Shown here one piece after another: positions 52,086 through 64,000 of a stretch of DNA of 64,000 nt. The translations under genes and the position numbers were made by a program. The stretch lies in contig JACATO010000591.1 of the NCBI GenBank assembly GCA_018389105.1, positions 1,102,501 to 1,166,500 of the forward strand, in the 5' to 3' direction. The first letter of the stretch is position 1. Each line of letters begins with the position of its first letter. This DNA comes from Nautilus pompilius. Taxonomy: Eukaryota > Mollusca > Cephalopoda > Nautilida > Nautilidae. The notes under the pieces were generated by a model. That model saw nothing but the letters and a program-made list of their open reading frames with translations. It ran no database searches and was not told the DNA's origin.

Positions 52086-53820
52086 AAGAAAAACATCACT
52101 CATGAGCTGTTGTGAAATGTAGACAATAATCTACCTATGAATATTCATGAAAAAGTGTCAGCTGCATATGAATAATTAAAGAATATCAATGAATAGATCT
52201 TGTTTATTTTGGTCTGTTGACTTTTCTGAGCAGGGGTAACCACTGATAATTATTCTGACAGATGAATGTTGTGTCATTCTACTGTCTTTTGATGTTAAGC
52301 TAAAATCTGTTCAAATCTTTGTCTGCCTCCCTAGCTACTGGGGAGGGAGAAATGTTTATCACCATTGTAATAGATCTTTGATGTTATCCTCTGTATAATC
52401 CTAGTAAAGATGGAGTATTTATTTACAAGTGTAACTATGGAACACTGAAAACATCTAAGCCTGCCATAAACAAAAGATGAGGAAGAGAATAAAAATCAAC
52501 CCTAAAAGAAACACCGTGATGGAAATAGGGTTTATTTTCTCCAGCATCCTCTGTTAATTTATTTTCATTTCTATAAAAATATAGATGTGAATATGCACCT
52601 GCCACAGAATTGTAGCATACTAGCTAATCAAACAATAAGTAGTAAAGTTAAAAAAAAAACAAAAAACACATCATTTTTTCTAGTTCTGCCTCAATAAAGC
52701 AGACCTTTCTTGGTATCACTTTATAATAATTTCTGAGCTAACAGAAACATGCCTATTAAAAATGAACAATATTACATAGAGAAATATTCAGAAAATGTCT
52801 AGCATCCGAGAGTTCTATCTTTATTCCGAACAAACAGCATATTCCATCTTTAAACTTTTGGACCATAGCGAATAGAACAATCATTTGTAGGTAACTGATT
52901 ATTTCAAAAAAATTACACTGAATTCTCAGTCTAAAAGCATCGCAAAATAGATGTGCTTCTAAAACTATGATTAGATTTCAACAGCTGACAATTTTCTTTC
53001 CTGCAAGAATTTGTTATTAGATTTTTGCAATTTATTGATTTTTGCTCATATTTCTCGGAGACCTGAAATTGCTCGTCTTCATGTCATTGTGTCTGTATTT
53101 AAAAATCAGACATTAAGAAAAAAAAAGTTAATTTTTAATTTGAAAATAAATTTAGCAATTATTTATATTACTGTTATTTATGTACATGCATCCTCCTTAC
53201 TTCTCTGGTAATAGGGCGGTGGTTTAGCAGAATCCTTTTATATATTACACACTCGCTGCCAGAGGAAACCCAGTTAAGTGAATGATTATTATGAGTAATA
53301 AAGCTGATTGGGTGCCAGCTAAGATATTATATAGTAAATGAAAGTTTCAAGCAAAAACACTATTTCGTGAAGAATAATGGCCCACAAAAGATACAAGTTA
53401 ATGTTCATGGCTATGTTCAAATTAGCCATCAATCTAAAAAAAAAAGAAAATGTCGGCAAGTAGTTCTTAGGTCAGTAGGAAATTCCACACAATCTAAATA
53501 ATTGGCATTATACCTCATGGAGTAAAGTTCAAGAAAGACAAGGAGGAAAAAAATATATCCCGTGCTGTTTGGTGGTACGGAGTTTTGCTGGTAATTAAGA
53601 ACAATTATTAGCCGAGCATACCGATTATTTACGCCGAAGGGATCGACATATTAGATTTTATCATTCTTTCTGTCAGCTACCAGCCCCCAGAGCAGCAAGG
53701 GAACCTATGGAAGTGGGAAGGCTTCCTGCTCGTCTGACAATGAACTGCCACTTTATTTAAATAGATGCCATTTAAATTAAAGGAGGAAGCTTAATTTCTA
53801 TTCGAACAGAAAATGTCCTC
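52086..53820. other. intergenic AT-rich sequence
   Basis: Nothing recognisable. GC content begins to rise after about 53630. Confidence 0.5.
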
Positions 53821-53838
53821 AAAAAAAAAAAAAAAAAA
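53821..53838. repeat. A18 run
   Basis: An uninterrupted A run directly followed by GGGGCCGGG, at the left edge of the GC/CpG-rich block. Confidence 0.9.
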
Positions 53839-53849
53839 GGGGCCGGGTT

Positions 53850-55105
53850 CCAAAACTTTTCTTTCTTCAGTGAGCTGCTGCTGTGTGACCCCTTGCTTGC
53901 TGCGAGGTCGCATGGCCGGTCCCCTCTTCTTGCTAGAGGGGAAACTATTATAATTTCCGATGAGTTAAATATCTCAGAATTGATTTAAAACAGTTGAAGA
54001 GCAAAACAAGGCCGGGAACCCCTGATAAAGGGCCGTCTTTCCTTCCCGACCCCCTAACTACAAAAGCCGCCATTTCAAAAGGACGAAAACGCCAAGGTTA
54101 TTCCACAATCCGGTTGATGTCTCGAGGCGCCCTCTAGCGGCTTGGAAGACTTCCGGAATTCCTTTCGGAAAATCTCCAGAAATGCGTGCCGTTCTAGCTC
54201 GGTGCCGCAGCGAGGAGCGGGGCCCCCAGTAGCCTGGGCTTCATGCCTGCCTTCGTCATGGCGTCTCTCTCCCTCCCTCCATGTTTAATACTCGTACTTA
54301 GGAAAATGTTATCTTTAAGGGTAAAGATAAATGAGATGAGATTGAATGAAGAAATATAAACTGCATATATGCTGCACGATGGTAAGTATTACAAATGATG
54401 CGCAAGAAGAGAAATGTATAGAAAAATACTGCGAGCGGCTTAAAGCCAGAAAAAGACCCATCAAACCATTTTTTTTTTCCCCAAAGCGAGGCGAAAGTCA
54501 CGTGACGTTAAAAAACAAACACCCAACCCGCGAAACGGGGGCCGGCGGTCGTCTGCTTTCGGGTGAGGAGGGTAAAGCCGTCCTCGAATTAAGTACCCGC
54601 AAGAGCCTTGAGTCTGGGACGAGCTGCTTCAGATTGATCCTCCATTCAATGGAACTTCCTTTTGTGTTTTTTTTTGGCCAATTCACATTGAGGACAGAAG
54701 AAAGGTAGCGATTTATTATCGATTATGACGGATGCATGGACTCGCTCGGGGCCCCCTTCACTCAGGAGAGGGGTGTTTCGCCGAGGTCGCTTCCGAACCC
54801 CGGTCTCCATCCCGCTCCTCCTCGGAGTTGTTTTGCTATTGGTAGAACTTCCTCGGCCGACCCCCTCCCCCCATAACAGTAATTCTGTCCGAATCGTCTT
54901 CCTCCGAGGGTAGGGATGGATGGATACCTCCACCGCCTGTCAGACGCTGGTGCCCTGTAGGTGCGATACCAAGAAGGAAAACCTGGCGAACGGAGAGCAG
55001 TTACTGCCTCGAGAGCAGCATTATAGGGTCTCCAGCGGACCACCCGCTGGTTACATATGTAGGAGGGGCGGCGGATGAGGTATCCTCGGGCCGGACGCGG
55101 GAGAC
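53850..55105. promoter_or_regulatory. unassigned GC/CpG-rich block, possible promoter or first exon
   Basis: Against an AT-rich background this 1.25-kb block is rich in C, G and CpG (for example around 54120-54240 and 54720-55090). It resembles the block over EBP exon 1. Open frames here (54346-54708 and 54725-54913 on +, 54762-55145 on -) are expected by chance in GC-rich DNA and show no recognised domain. It may mark the promoter of a gene that continues outside the window, in either direction. Confidence 0.45.
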
Positions 55106-55110
55106 GACAA

Positions 55111-55578
55111 TATAACAACCGGTTCAAAGATGGCCGCCGCACCACCTCAGTGGACAGTGAGCCACGTTGTGGCAGACCATCGGCTAGCAGAAATGACGAA
55201 ATGATTGCAAAGGTTCGAGGAATAGTCTATGAAGACCGTCGTGTGACCATTGAGGAGATTGTGGTCAGTTCAGTCAATTATAACAGAAGATTTGTGCATG
55301 AGGAGGAGGGTGTCGGCCAAATTCGTACCTTCTGGCTATTCCCAAAGCTCAAAAAAACACTCAAAGGGAGAAGATTTGAGTCAACAGAGGAGGACATTAA
55401 GCGAAATTCGACGGCACAGCTCTACAGCATCCCAAAAAGGGGATTTCCAGAAACGTTTCCAGCAGTGTGTAGACTCCCAAGGCGGATACCTTGAAGGAGA
55501 CTAGATCAGAATGGTGAGTTTTTTAATATTACTTGTTTTTTTTTGGCCAAAGGTCGGATACTTTTTGACTACACCTCG
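55111..55578 (+). mobile_element. truncated, internally deleted mariner (second family)
   Basis: A + strand transposase relic. The N-terminal part reads YNNRFKDGR and CGRPSASRNDEMIAKVR (about 55111-55225) and DRRVTIEEIV, with a frameshift near 55260. ITEDLCMRR and SAKFVP follow. The sequence then jumps, with the catalytic core gone, to FWLFPKLKKTLKGRRFES (about 55331-55385). The C-terminus ends GDFQKRFQQC...GGYLEGD at a TAG (55500-55502). The 3' TIR, read inward on the minus strand, is CGAGGTGTAGTCAAAAAGT, ending at 55578 next to TA. No 5' TIR was found, so the left end is lost. It differs from the mariner at 34610. Confidence 0.88.
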
Positions 55579-55580
55579 TA

Positions 55581-56429
55581 TAAGTGGCCTAGGAAAGCTT
55601 TGTGTTGCTTAAATTCGGTTACTATTGATTTCTATGGTTTGCGGTAAGACAGATTAGGGAAATTCTTGGTTGCTAGCACAAATTTAATAAGTTCCAGTAG
55701 GAAATCTGAAAGGCAGTTTTGATTGTTGAAATCGCTGAGTTCTGAGTGAAGTAGATTTAAATGAGTCTGAGAAATTGCTCACAAATCAAACTTAGTGGAT
55801 TAAAATTTTGGTAAAAGAATTACATTGTGAACTATATAGAACAGCAAGTGTTAATGTTTAGGACCTGATTTTGTTAAATTTATGTTATATACTATTTTTA
55901 CAGTGTTACTTTGATCTCAGAAACAATGCATTGGACTGACTCTTGTGTGGTTGTCATTTATAAAGGAATGTATGGACAAAGTACGGTTTTATTATTGGCA
56001 GTTTTGCTGACAAAAAGTAGTGTTTGTCATATTTATATTATGCTTCTGATAACAAAAATTATTTGTACAAATGTCAATAAGTATGCTGAGTGAAATTCAT
56101 CAAACTGTGGCTACCACTGAAGACATCTTTTATTACTTTAAATATGGTTTGTGCCATTTGAAATTTTCTTTTAAAAAAATATGCACATTAACTTAAATTT
56201 GTTTATATTTACATGCTGATACAATATTTGGAAAAACTATGGAAACAAAGAAAAAAGAACACTTGATAGACTTGCATCTTGTGTATAAAATTGAATGCTT
56301 CATAGTATAGCTGTGTGTTGATATAGTACACTGTGAGTGGTTGTTATATAACAGTTGGAAAGTGCCACACCTGCAGAAGGGTTATACAAGTGTAGGCGGT
56401 GATATAATTGCAGTATGGTGAGTACTTTG
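55581..56429. other. intergenic AT-rich sequence
   Basis: Nothing recognised. The 5' end of the Tc1 relic may extend into its right side (from about 56300). Confidence 0.5.
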
Positions 56430-57540
56430 GTTCCTAGAAAGGAAATAACATATGACAAACAGCAAATTGCAGCCTGCCTTTGTGTTTCAAATCTGCTGTA
56501 TGCAAGAAGACAATAAAGATATGGGAAACTGGTATTGTTGACAATAGATTCATTCATGGAAGAAAGCCTAAACTTTCCAAAAGTAATGTGAAATATGTTA
56601 TTTATGTGACAGACAGTGAATCATTAGAGATCCTACTAGTTACTTAGCTCCAAGCATGGATGTTAATGCTGCTTCAAGAACAGTAAGGTGTAGATTAGAG
56701 TTAAAGGAAACCAAATGGAAAGGCTAAAATGGGCAGCAGAAATGAAACAGTTGGATGTGCAAATCTTTCAGTCTAAGTTTGAACTGTTTGCCAATAATCA
56801 GCAGTAGTGTAGACTAGGAAAGAAAATGTACAACAGCTACAGTGAAGCATGGGGATGAATCAATACAAGTGTGGGGCTGAATATCAGCCAAGGGTGTCAG
56901 AGATTTTAAAGGTATACTGACTGCCAATAGGTATAAGCAGGTTTTCATTCATTATGCCATTCTTTCAGGAATATATCCATTTTCGTTGGGTGGGATTCAT
57001 CTTCCAACATGGCAGCAATGCTAAGCTTACAGCTAATATGGTGAAAAACCATCTGGAATATAAAGAGACTGACAGAACATTCACAAAGTCCTGATATGAA
57101 CAACATTGAGGTTACATGGATGCTGAGAAAGTCAAACAGCAGCCAATCATCTTTTTTTTTTTTTTGTGTCATGCGAAAGTGGGATGTGTGTGTAAAGTTG
57201 CATGTGTGTGTTTGGGAGCTGGGTCGGTTCCACGACCGGCCGCCACAGCTATTTATAAGTGAGGCCTTATTTCGACCTGTATTTTGTATTCATGTTCCTC
57301 ATCCTAGCGAGAGCAGCGGGCTACCCAATTCCTTTGTATTACACGGCAGGAGGGGTAGGTTTATCCAGGCTGGACTCTCTAGAACAGAGTTTTCTTCCAT
57401 TCATCTTAGTTGAATTGTGGAAAATGATACAGAATATTTGGATCAACATTCTATAGTCATACATTAATAACCTGTATGGGAGCATAAAAACGAGGTGTCA
57501 TGCTCTCTATAAAGCAAAGGACTTGCATGCCAAATACTAA
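56430..57540 (+). mobile_element. decayed Tc1-type transposon, split by an insertion
   Basis: The + strand shows Tc1 transposase blocks in order over several frames. An HTH region comes first (KEITYDKQQIAACL, then WETGIVDNR and HGRKPKLSKS near 56525-56585). Next is the TVKHG...SIQVWG-like block near 56850-56880, then GFIFQHGSNAKLTANMVKNH (about 56990-57050; family form GFIFQQDNDPKHTANxVKxx, with the catalytic Asp lost). SPDMNNIEVTW (about 57085-57120) follows. After a 247-bp insertion comes ELWKMIQNIW and KTRCHALYKAKDLHAKY with its TAA at 57538-57540. Stops and frameshifts are frequent. TIRs were not identified. Confidence 0.87.
57154..57400 (-). mobile_element. 247-bp A-tailed insertion inside the Tc1 relic
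   Basis: The block starts with a T12 run and is flanked by TCATCTT on both sides (57147-57153 and 57401-57407). This fits a minus-strand retro-insertion with an A tail and a 7-bp target duplication. It is much richer in G, C and CpG than its host Tc1 (for example CGACCGGCCGCC near 57232) and does not match the tRNA-SINE family. Its identity is unknown: a new SINE, a 5'-truncated LINE end, or a processed transcript piece. Confidence 0.65.
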
Positions 57541-60500
57541 TGCCACAGTACAATGTATTTACTTTGTTTTTGTCTATTTCCTTTAATGTTTTGTGCTTGT
57601 ATTATATGTATCTTTCAGTTGAAATTCCATATCTTGTGTATGTTTTCCTAATTATTTCCAATACTGTATTTAGATTTCAATTCAAAACATTTCTGATTGA
57701 ATGATAGATGTTTTTTACAGCATTTTCTGTAATAAATTCATTTATTTTTTAAATCTTGAAACAACTCATTATAAAACTTATTTATTTGTTCCTCCATTTC
57801 TTTTGCTGTCCTCTGAGATTCCATAGTTCTTGGAGGACATCATCTTCAGAAATGGTCCCATCACCATTGAGGTAGAATTAGTATTTAGCTAGATTGGCCT
57901 GTTTACTTATCTGGGTTCAGTAATTCCTTCATGAATGTCCTTTTACCTGAATACTATGAAATATGATGCAAAGCTATTGTAGTTTTTAAGATCACAAAAA
58001 CATTTATTTACTACTATTTACTTATTAAAAAACTGGACATTATCATTTGAATGGGTTTTTACAAACAAATAAGATTCTTTGTACATTAGTTCATAAAGTT
58101 TTACTTTTTAATGGGCCCATCATTCTGCAGAGTTTTGAGTCAATTTCCAAAACTGCTATTTTTATTGTATTTTTTATTTCCCCCCTTTGTTTTCATTTTC
58201 TTGTTCCATTTGAAATTGCAAATGATTTTTAGAGGGTAATTACAATGAACTTCCAGATAGAATTCTCAACCTTTGATTCATTAAATGAATACTTTAAAAG
58301 TGTTTGACTATATAATTTGAGTCTAAATGTATTCAGAGTACTAAACTATTAATGTTCTGGGTAGATTTAATACTGGTGTTTTAGGGGCACAGCACAATTT
58401 ATTATTTACTTGCATAGATTAACTTAAAAATACTTTATACTTATGCATTTGTTGTTCATACTAGTTGTTACTGGCGGATCTCCAAGACACTGAGTGCATT
58501 TCCATTTTAGAATCATAAGAATGAAGAAATGCTCTTATTTACCACCAATGTGCATATTAGAGGTAACTGAGCGGGGACAGTCCACTGTTAGTTTGTTTTA
58601 TAGTTATGGAAGATACTTTAATTTTAATCATTGGGTGAGATAAGAGAAGAGTTTGTCTTTTTCCTCATTGAAACAAAATCCCAATGTTTAAAAACTAAAG
58701 AATTTACATAACTTTAAGGAAAAAAACAAAACCATAACACGAAAGTATATATAAATTATAGTGTAGAGAAAATGTTATGTTATAAAATTTCTAATGTTTT
58801 TAGAAATTTGTCTGTCTATTCATTACTCTACTTATACCACCTGGGGTGTTCCAGTCTAGGAGCATCATTTACTATTTGTGTTAAATTGGCTGGCATATTC
58901 AGTTAACACACCAATAATGCAAAACACCTGAGGTTGGAGAGATATGGGTTTGTTGTTATAAAGGGTTATCACAGTTCCCCTGACTCAACCTGTGGTGAGT
59001 AAAACACATTTAAAGGATAGTGTGGTGCAAATGCACTAAAGTGACATTTCTTTAACCTTCCGTATACCACATGTTATGATAACTTGCTCTGTATAATCTT
59101 TTTGTTATGTACTATATGTAAAACTTTTACTGGCAACAATCACAAATTAATTCACTTTGATTTGATTTTAATGAATCTCACGGAAAATCTGCACTTGTTC
59201 TCTTCAATCTAAAGACATGATACAATAATGAAATTTTGTTCATGTTATCACCACTAATAAATAATTTTTAAAAGTTGGATAATAAAAACAGAATGATATA
59301 GCATTTACTTAAATTAATAAGATATTTACTAAAAATTTTTTTGTGTAGTTAAAATGACTTATCTTCCCTGTGGTTTAAAATTATGTTATAGGTAGACAGC
59401 AGTTTTTTTGTGAAATTATTACCAATGTGACATGATATTTTGTCATATTTCAGTCAGCTTACAATTGAATCTTTTCTTTTCTGTATTGCCAAATCAAACT
59501 AATTTTGCTATACTGGTATAAAATAAAACCCCTTTTTCTCTCTACATGCCCTTTTCTGCACGTCTTTGTCTATCTAAGTCTATCTTTCCCTTGCTATCTT
59601 TTTCTTGGTGTCTTTGTTTGTCTCCATTGAAATTGGTTGGTACTGTTTTAAAGTGAAAATTTGATAAAAAGAAATGCTTATTTTCACTGTTGCTAAGAGT
59701 AGAAATTCTTTACACTAAGCATAGTTGAAACTATATATTTTTAAAGATTAGCAAAGTCTAGTAATTTTTAAGATTAAATTTTCTATATGAATCCTCATCT
59801 GCTGACTTGGTTATAGTTCTGTTGTTGACATCACATTTGAGATCAATAAACCATGGATGGTTTCATGATTTTATTATTTACAATTGATACTAAATCTGAT
59901 ATCTTCAGAAATTTCTTTTATAGAAACATCTTCACATAAGACAATCATTGGACAGAAATTTATCTTTACATCATCTGTAATGAAACAGTAAATGTTTTGA
60001 AGGAGCCATCTTTGTCACTCATCAAAGATGTCTTTTTTTGTCTAGTGTATTGCTATATTTTTAGCACTTAGTTTTGAAAGTGCTTCTATATTTATAATTT
60101 TTTGAGTATTTGGGTATCTTTGATCAAAGAATCTCGCTTTATTGTAGAAATGTCTTCACTTTAAAAAGCATGAACTAATGGTATAAGGGATTTTGTCTTT
60201 ATTTTTCATTTGCATTACCAACTTCTGAATAGTTTTCTGAATGTCAGAAAAGTTGATTATTGAGGTAATTTTCTAAGGAGGGTGACCCAACTGACATCAC
60301 TTCACATGGTGCTTTTTGGAAGAATTGTGATAAATTCTAAGCCTTAGCATTAGTTCTGATTTAAAGAAATCATAATAATAATGTTGCAATTATTAAAAAA
60401 ATAAACAAGTACTTCTCACTGACAGAAAAAGTTAATGAAAGTTCAATCTAGCAAAATACAATGTGTGCCCTCCAAAAAAGCAGCTTTAATATAGTGAATT

Positions 60501-61311
60501 AAATGATGATAAAAGCTTTTACTTTTATGTAATATAATATCAAAATGGCTGATTGTCATATGCAAGTTGTAGTGCAATGGCAGAATTTTATAAAATAGGA
60601 AAATAAATTCCTTACTTTAGGGTGCTTTGTTAATCTTTTCATTGACTAGTGTTTCTGTGTATTATATTTCTATTGTTTTTGTTTGCTTGTTTGTGTTTTA
60701 GCTGTATTATCATGTGTCTTCTGCCAAAGGAAGAAGAAGAAGTTTTTCTTTCATGTAGATGTATAGTTAGAGATGATAAAAACAGTTTTTGCTGTGCTTC
60801 TGGCTATATGCATTTTAGTTTCTTGTTGGCATGTGATTTACATATTTGGTAGGAAGCTATGGAATGATAGCAAACACTGAGTTGTATGAGTTAAGTACAT
60901 AAATCTATACTTACAGAATGTTTGTTTTATTTTCCTAACTAGTCTGTTTACAAGAATTTCCCATCTTGATCTTGAATTTCATAAGGAATTTTGAAATGGG
61001 TAAAAAGAAAAAGATGATAGCAATAGGTAAATTTGGTAATGAAAGCCACTATTTGTTATGCTGATTTATTTTCATTTCTTCCATTTAAACTATAGTTGAT
61101 CTCGATTTTTCACCCATTTCAGATTTTAAGTTATCTTCAAGCTGAATACAATTAAGATTAATTTTATTTAGAGATATTTGTCTATTATTTTTCTCCAGAA
61201 AGTATTAGCTTTAAAAACTGTCATTTATTAATAATCAAAGTGACTAATTGTGATTTATATTAAAATGTCTTGAGATTTAAATTAATATTTCATAAAATTT
61301 TTGGAATTTTA
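57541..61311. other. intergenic AT-rich sequence
   Basis: No exon or clear mobile element. A minus-strand 20-residue stretch near 57780-57880 looks like an EF-hand loop (LNGDGTISEDDV) but is followed by a stop and has no supporting context. Confidence 0.5.
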
Positions 61312-61312
61312 C

Positions 61313-61357
<45 letters not shown>
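61312..61357. repeat. (TTA)n microsatellite
   Basis: About 15 uninterrupted trinucleotide units, the same motif as the run beside EBP exon 3. Confidence 0.95.
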
Positions 61358-61358
<1 letters not shown>

Positions 61359-64000
61359 GTCTAGACTTAACTGGAGTTGTGGTAATAACATTTTTTGTAG
61401 CTTAGAATCGTGTGCATTTTCTCTCTAACTGAGCAGTATTTTATACACAAAACTATAAGACAGGCTATCTGTGTCACTGTGGCTGTTTTCACCATGACTA
61501 GGAAGTCAGATTAACAAATACTCGCTTTCAGTGCTACATTTACCTACTGTTGATCATTGAAGAATGTCCGCCCATCTCTACATGCTTGAGCCTTGTGATA
61601 ATGTAAAAAAGATTAAACAGCTTAATGGCTGCATTGTTAATTGCTCACTGGGGCATTTGATCATCAACACGCAGATCAATAGTCTGTATGTGTTGTTGTA
61701 GTATTGTCATTTCCGAGTAATTCATCAAGAATTTACCTGTTCCCCCTATAGGATGAAAATGGTAAAAACCAGTAGTCTATGAGCAGTGGGTGGGCCTAGT
61801 CGATCAGCTTGCTAACACTAGCACCAAGGCAATGCATTGGGGGAACATGACTTAGTAAGTGTAATATTACTACCTCCTGTCATTACAAGGCTGCAGCTAA
61901 AGGGCTTGACACACTGTCACCTATTCAGCATACTTAGATGACCATGCCTTGGCAGACACATCTACTCTTTGCTCTCTCAGTGCTAGTACTATTATTTCCA
62001 AGTTTGTTTGCACTACCTTCGGAATCCATTCTCATCAAAACAGAGTATGTATTATCTTTTCCTTGTTGTCTTTGTGCTTAATTATTGATCTGAACCAAAA
62101 AGTTAATGTGCAGCCAACAGTTAATGCAGTTTATTTAGCACACATTGAGATCTCAATTCTGTTGAGATGGTGTGGTGGTATTAGCAAGAGGTGTGATCTC
62201 ATTAAGTGCATTGGTTATATTGACTGCATGTGGACTATGGGTTTGGGCAGTTATGAGCATGTTACTTCCTTCTGATTCTTTGTAATAATTCTGAGATTTT
62301 AAAGATCCTATATCAGACCTAGATACATAATTATTCTCTCATTGCCAGTTTGTATTACAGTACAAGCTTACTAAAGACATTGACTGTTGATAGGTATTGA
62401 TCATGCATACACTCCAACTTGTTTTGATATGAACTGGCAGATATCTAGAACTATCTTCTGCACCAATTTGTCTTACTGTGTCAGTGGATCTGTTATGATA
62501 TTCTATGAGAAAAAGCTTTTTGCTGCTGCTAAGTGTTAGTTTTTCTCTGAAAAACTGAATAAAGAATTGTTTTCCTTTAGGTAATTGTTAAAAAATCAGA
62601 TGACAAAATAGCAGTTTGTAGTCAAATGTGTTTATAAAATATTAAAATGCTGCACAAAAAGTGAAAGAGCTACTACTTATAGGCTATCGACAATCTATAA
62701 ACATTTCCCCTGTAGAATAAAATAGTGTCTAATAGTAAAAAAAAAAAATAATCAGAAAACATTTTTACACAAATTTTTGTTAAAATTTTTTTACATAGGG
62801 TAAAAGGAAGCAGCTTGTGTTTTGAAATTTCCCTCATTCTTTTCCTAAAATACTTTTTTTTTTTTTTTCTGGGCACCCTGTTGAATATGTAAATTAGTTT
62901 TTGTATTTGGAAGAACTTCAATTATAACACGTTTCTTTTTGGTAGATGAATAGCTTAGAACATGAAGTATCTTGATTTGGTTGGTGCAATTAATGCATTA
63001 AAAATAACAAGCAGTTTTGAGAATTAACACTGGCTGAATGAAAACATTATCAGACAATTTTGGTAGATACTTTATCATATATCTTGCATTTCATTTTATT
63101 TAGCTTTATTGTTATTTTAAAGCAAAAGATTCAGAGAGAGGCAACTAGCAAATAGTTGTTTATAGCAATTATTGAAAGTACAGAGACTTAACTTTGTAGG
63201 AAATTTTAGAATTTAGTGTGTAAAGTTGATGAATACTCAGTATAAAATGTTATCTTTTAGGCTTTGTAAATTCACTTTTATTCAAAATCTGGCTACTGTA
63301 TTCCATGGATGCACTTTGAGACTTCTTAAATGTGTATTTCTTGGCAAAAATTGCTCAGAGTATTCTCTGGCTATCTGGCTGGCCTAACCCTTAAAGTTTA
63401 ATCTGCAAAAATTGTATAATCAGATAAGTATATTTTACTATGCTGACAGTTTTTAATGTCTTAATATTAATCTAATATAATTAAAATAAATTGTTTTTGA
63501 TTGTTGTAGAATTGTATAGTATTATTTTAAAAAAAATCTAGTATTCATAATAATCTAGACTTTATTTTATTAAAGTGGTATTCTAAATTATAAGAAGTAA
63601 ATTAAATTGTAAGTTTGGCACAAACATACTGAATGTGGTGCTAATGAAGCCCCTCATAACAAGAGCTGCTTGCCAAATTAAGCATTGACAAGTGCTTTCC
63701 CTTCATTGTAAAAGAGTGTCTTGATGGGAATTGATGCAAGTTTTTTAGCCACAGTTTTTGGTCTAGAGACTTTAATTGGTGACCAGATTATGGTGGCTTG
63801 TTGCTCAGATCTAACCTGGTTGCTATTTCAGGCAGCTAATAAAGTAGCCAGCAGACTTGTAAGCTATCCACACACATTGACTGGGTATTTTTTGGCTTAA
63901 AATAAACCAGCTATGGCCAATGTCCTGACAACTCCCTACACTGTAAAGAGTTTGCAGATCTGTTTCCATTTATTTTCTAGCTGCAGAGATCAAGAAATAA
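61358..64000. other. intergenic sequence, possibly with an old retroelement at 61480-62280
   Basis: The 61480-62280 part is less AT-rich than its surroundings and includes a 108-codon + strand ORF (61949-62275). Just upstream the frame reads AYLDDHALADT, faintly like a reverse-transcriptase YADD box. This is too weak to call an element. Nothing is recognised in 62280-64000. Confidence 0.35.

Noticed and set aside
54346-55145. Three open frames of 62-127 codons in the GC-rich block
   Set aside because: GC-rich DNA has few chance stops, and none shows a recognised domain or convincing splice structure.
55130-55190. ATGGCCGCCGC as a Kozak-like start of a GC-rich host gene
   Set aside because: The frame closes after about 20 codons, and another frame over the same bases reads mariner transposase (NRFKDGR).
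57780-57880. EF-hand-like loop LNGDGTISEDDV on the minus strand
   Set aside because: It has a stop on both sides, no partner EF-hand and no splice sites that would join it to other exons.
61900-62280. Reverse-transcriptase-like AYLDDHAL followed by a 108-codon ORF
   Set aside because: No PQGS box or other RT block was found around it; a four-residue box alone is not enough.

Overview
The window is AT-rich animal nuclear DNA: intron-split genes with GT...AG junctions, long introns, microsatellites and many decayed transposons. No bacterial, organellar or viral gene organisation is seen. The two host genes match families known across animals, and their sequence is clearly not vertebrate. I read it as an invertebrate metazoan; the sequence alone does not fix the phylum.

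Two host genes lie on the + strand. The first (7411-36467) is the 3' part of an ELAPOR1/2 (KIAA1324 / KIAA1324-like, EIG121) homologue. Nineteen exons join in a single frame to give the last 853 residues: a Cys-rich ectodomain, one membrane span and a short tail with a tyrosine sorting motif. The signal peptide and first ~170 residues must lie before position 1. The second (41020-42911) is a complete three-exon gene for EBP, the sterol delta8-delta7 isomerase. It encodes 228 residues and keeps the family's catalytic residues at the same numbers as in the human protein. It starts in a local GC/CpG-rich patch.

The rest is mostly mobile DNA, much of it in ELAPOR introns. There are five decayed non-LTR retrotransposons (295-1120, 3830-4735, 15300-18110, 29030-29530, 47400-48360), all on the minus strand. 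A tRNA-derived SINE family has at least seven copies or fragments. There is also a decayed MULE transposase (25850-26840), two internally deleted mariners (34610-35178 and 55111-55578), a hAT MITE with perfect 8-bp target duplications (43789-44093), and a Tc1 relic (56430-57540) split by a 247-bp A-tailed insertion with its own target duplication. A weak piggyBac-like remnant lies near 45600-45900.

The most interesting element is 18466-20769, a 2.3-kb DNA transposon in ELAPOR intron 6. It has CACTGGGGAACA / CACAGGGGAACA ends, long imperfect terminal inverted repeats and a TTA target duplication. It carries a minus-strand gene of a family I know only as multi-copy 'uncharacterized' proteins. 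Its 460-residue core is intact and shows a plausible D-D-E triad and a CxxC insert; its zinc-binding N-terminus is broken by two frameshifts and a stop. I propose that this protein family is the transposase of a poorly described transposon group.

The EBP-to-end half (43-64 kb) has no recognisable host exon. A GC/CpG-rich block at 53850-55105 looks like an unassigned promoter or first exon.
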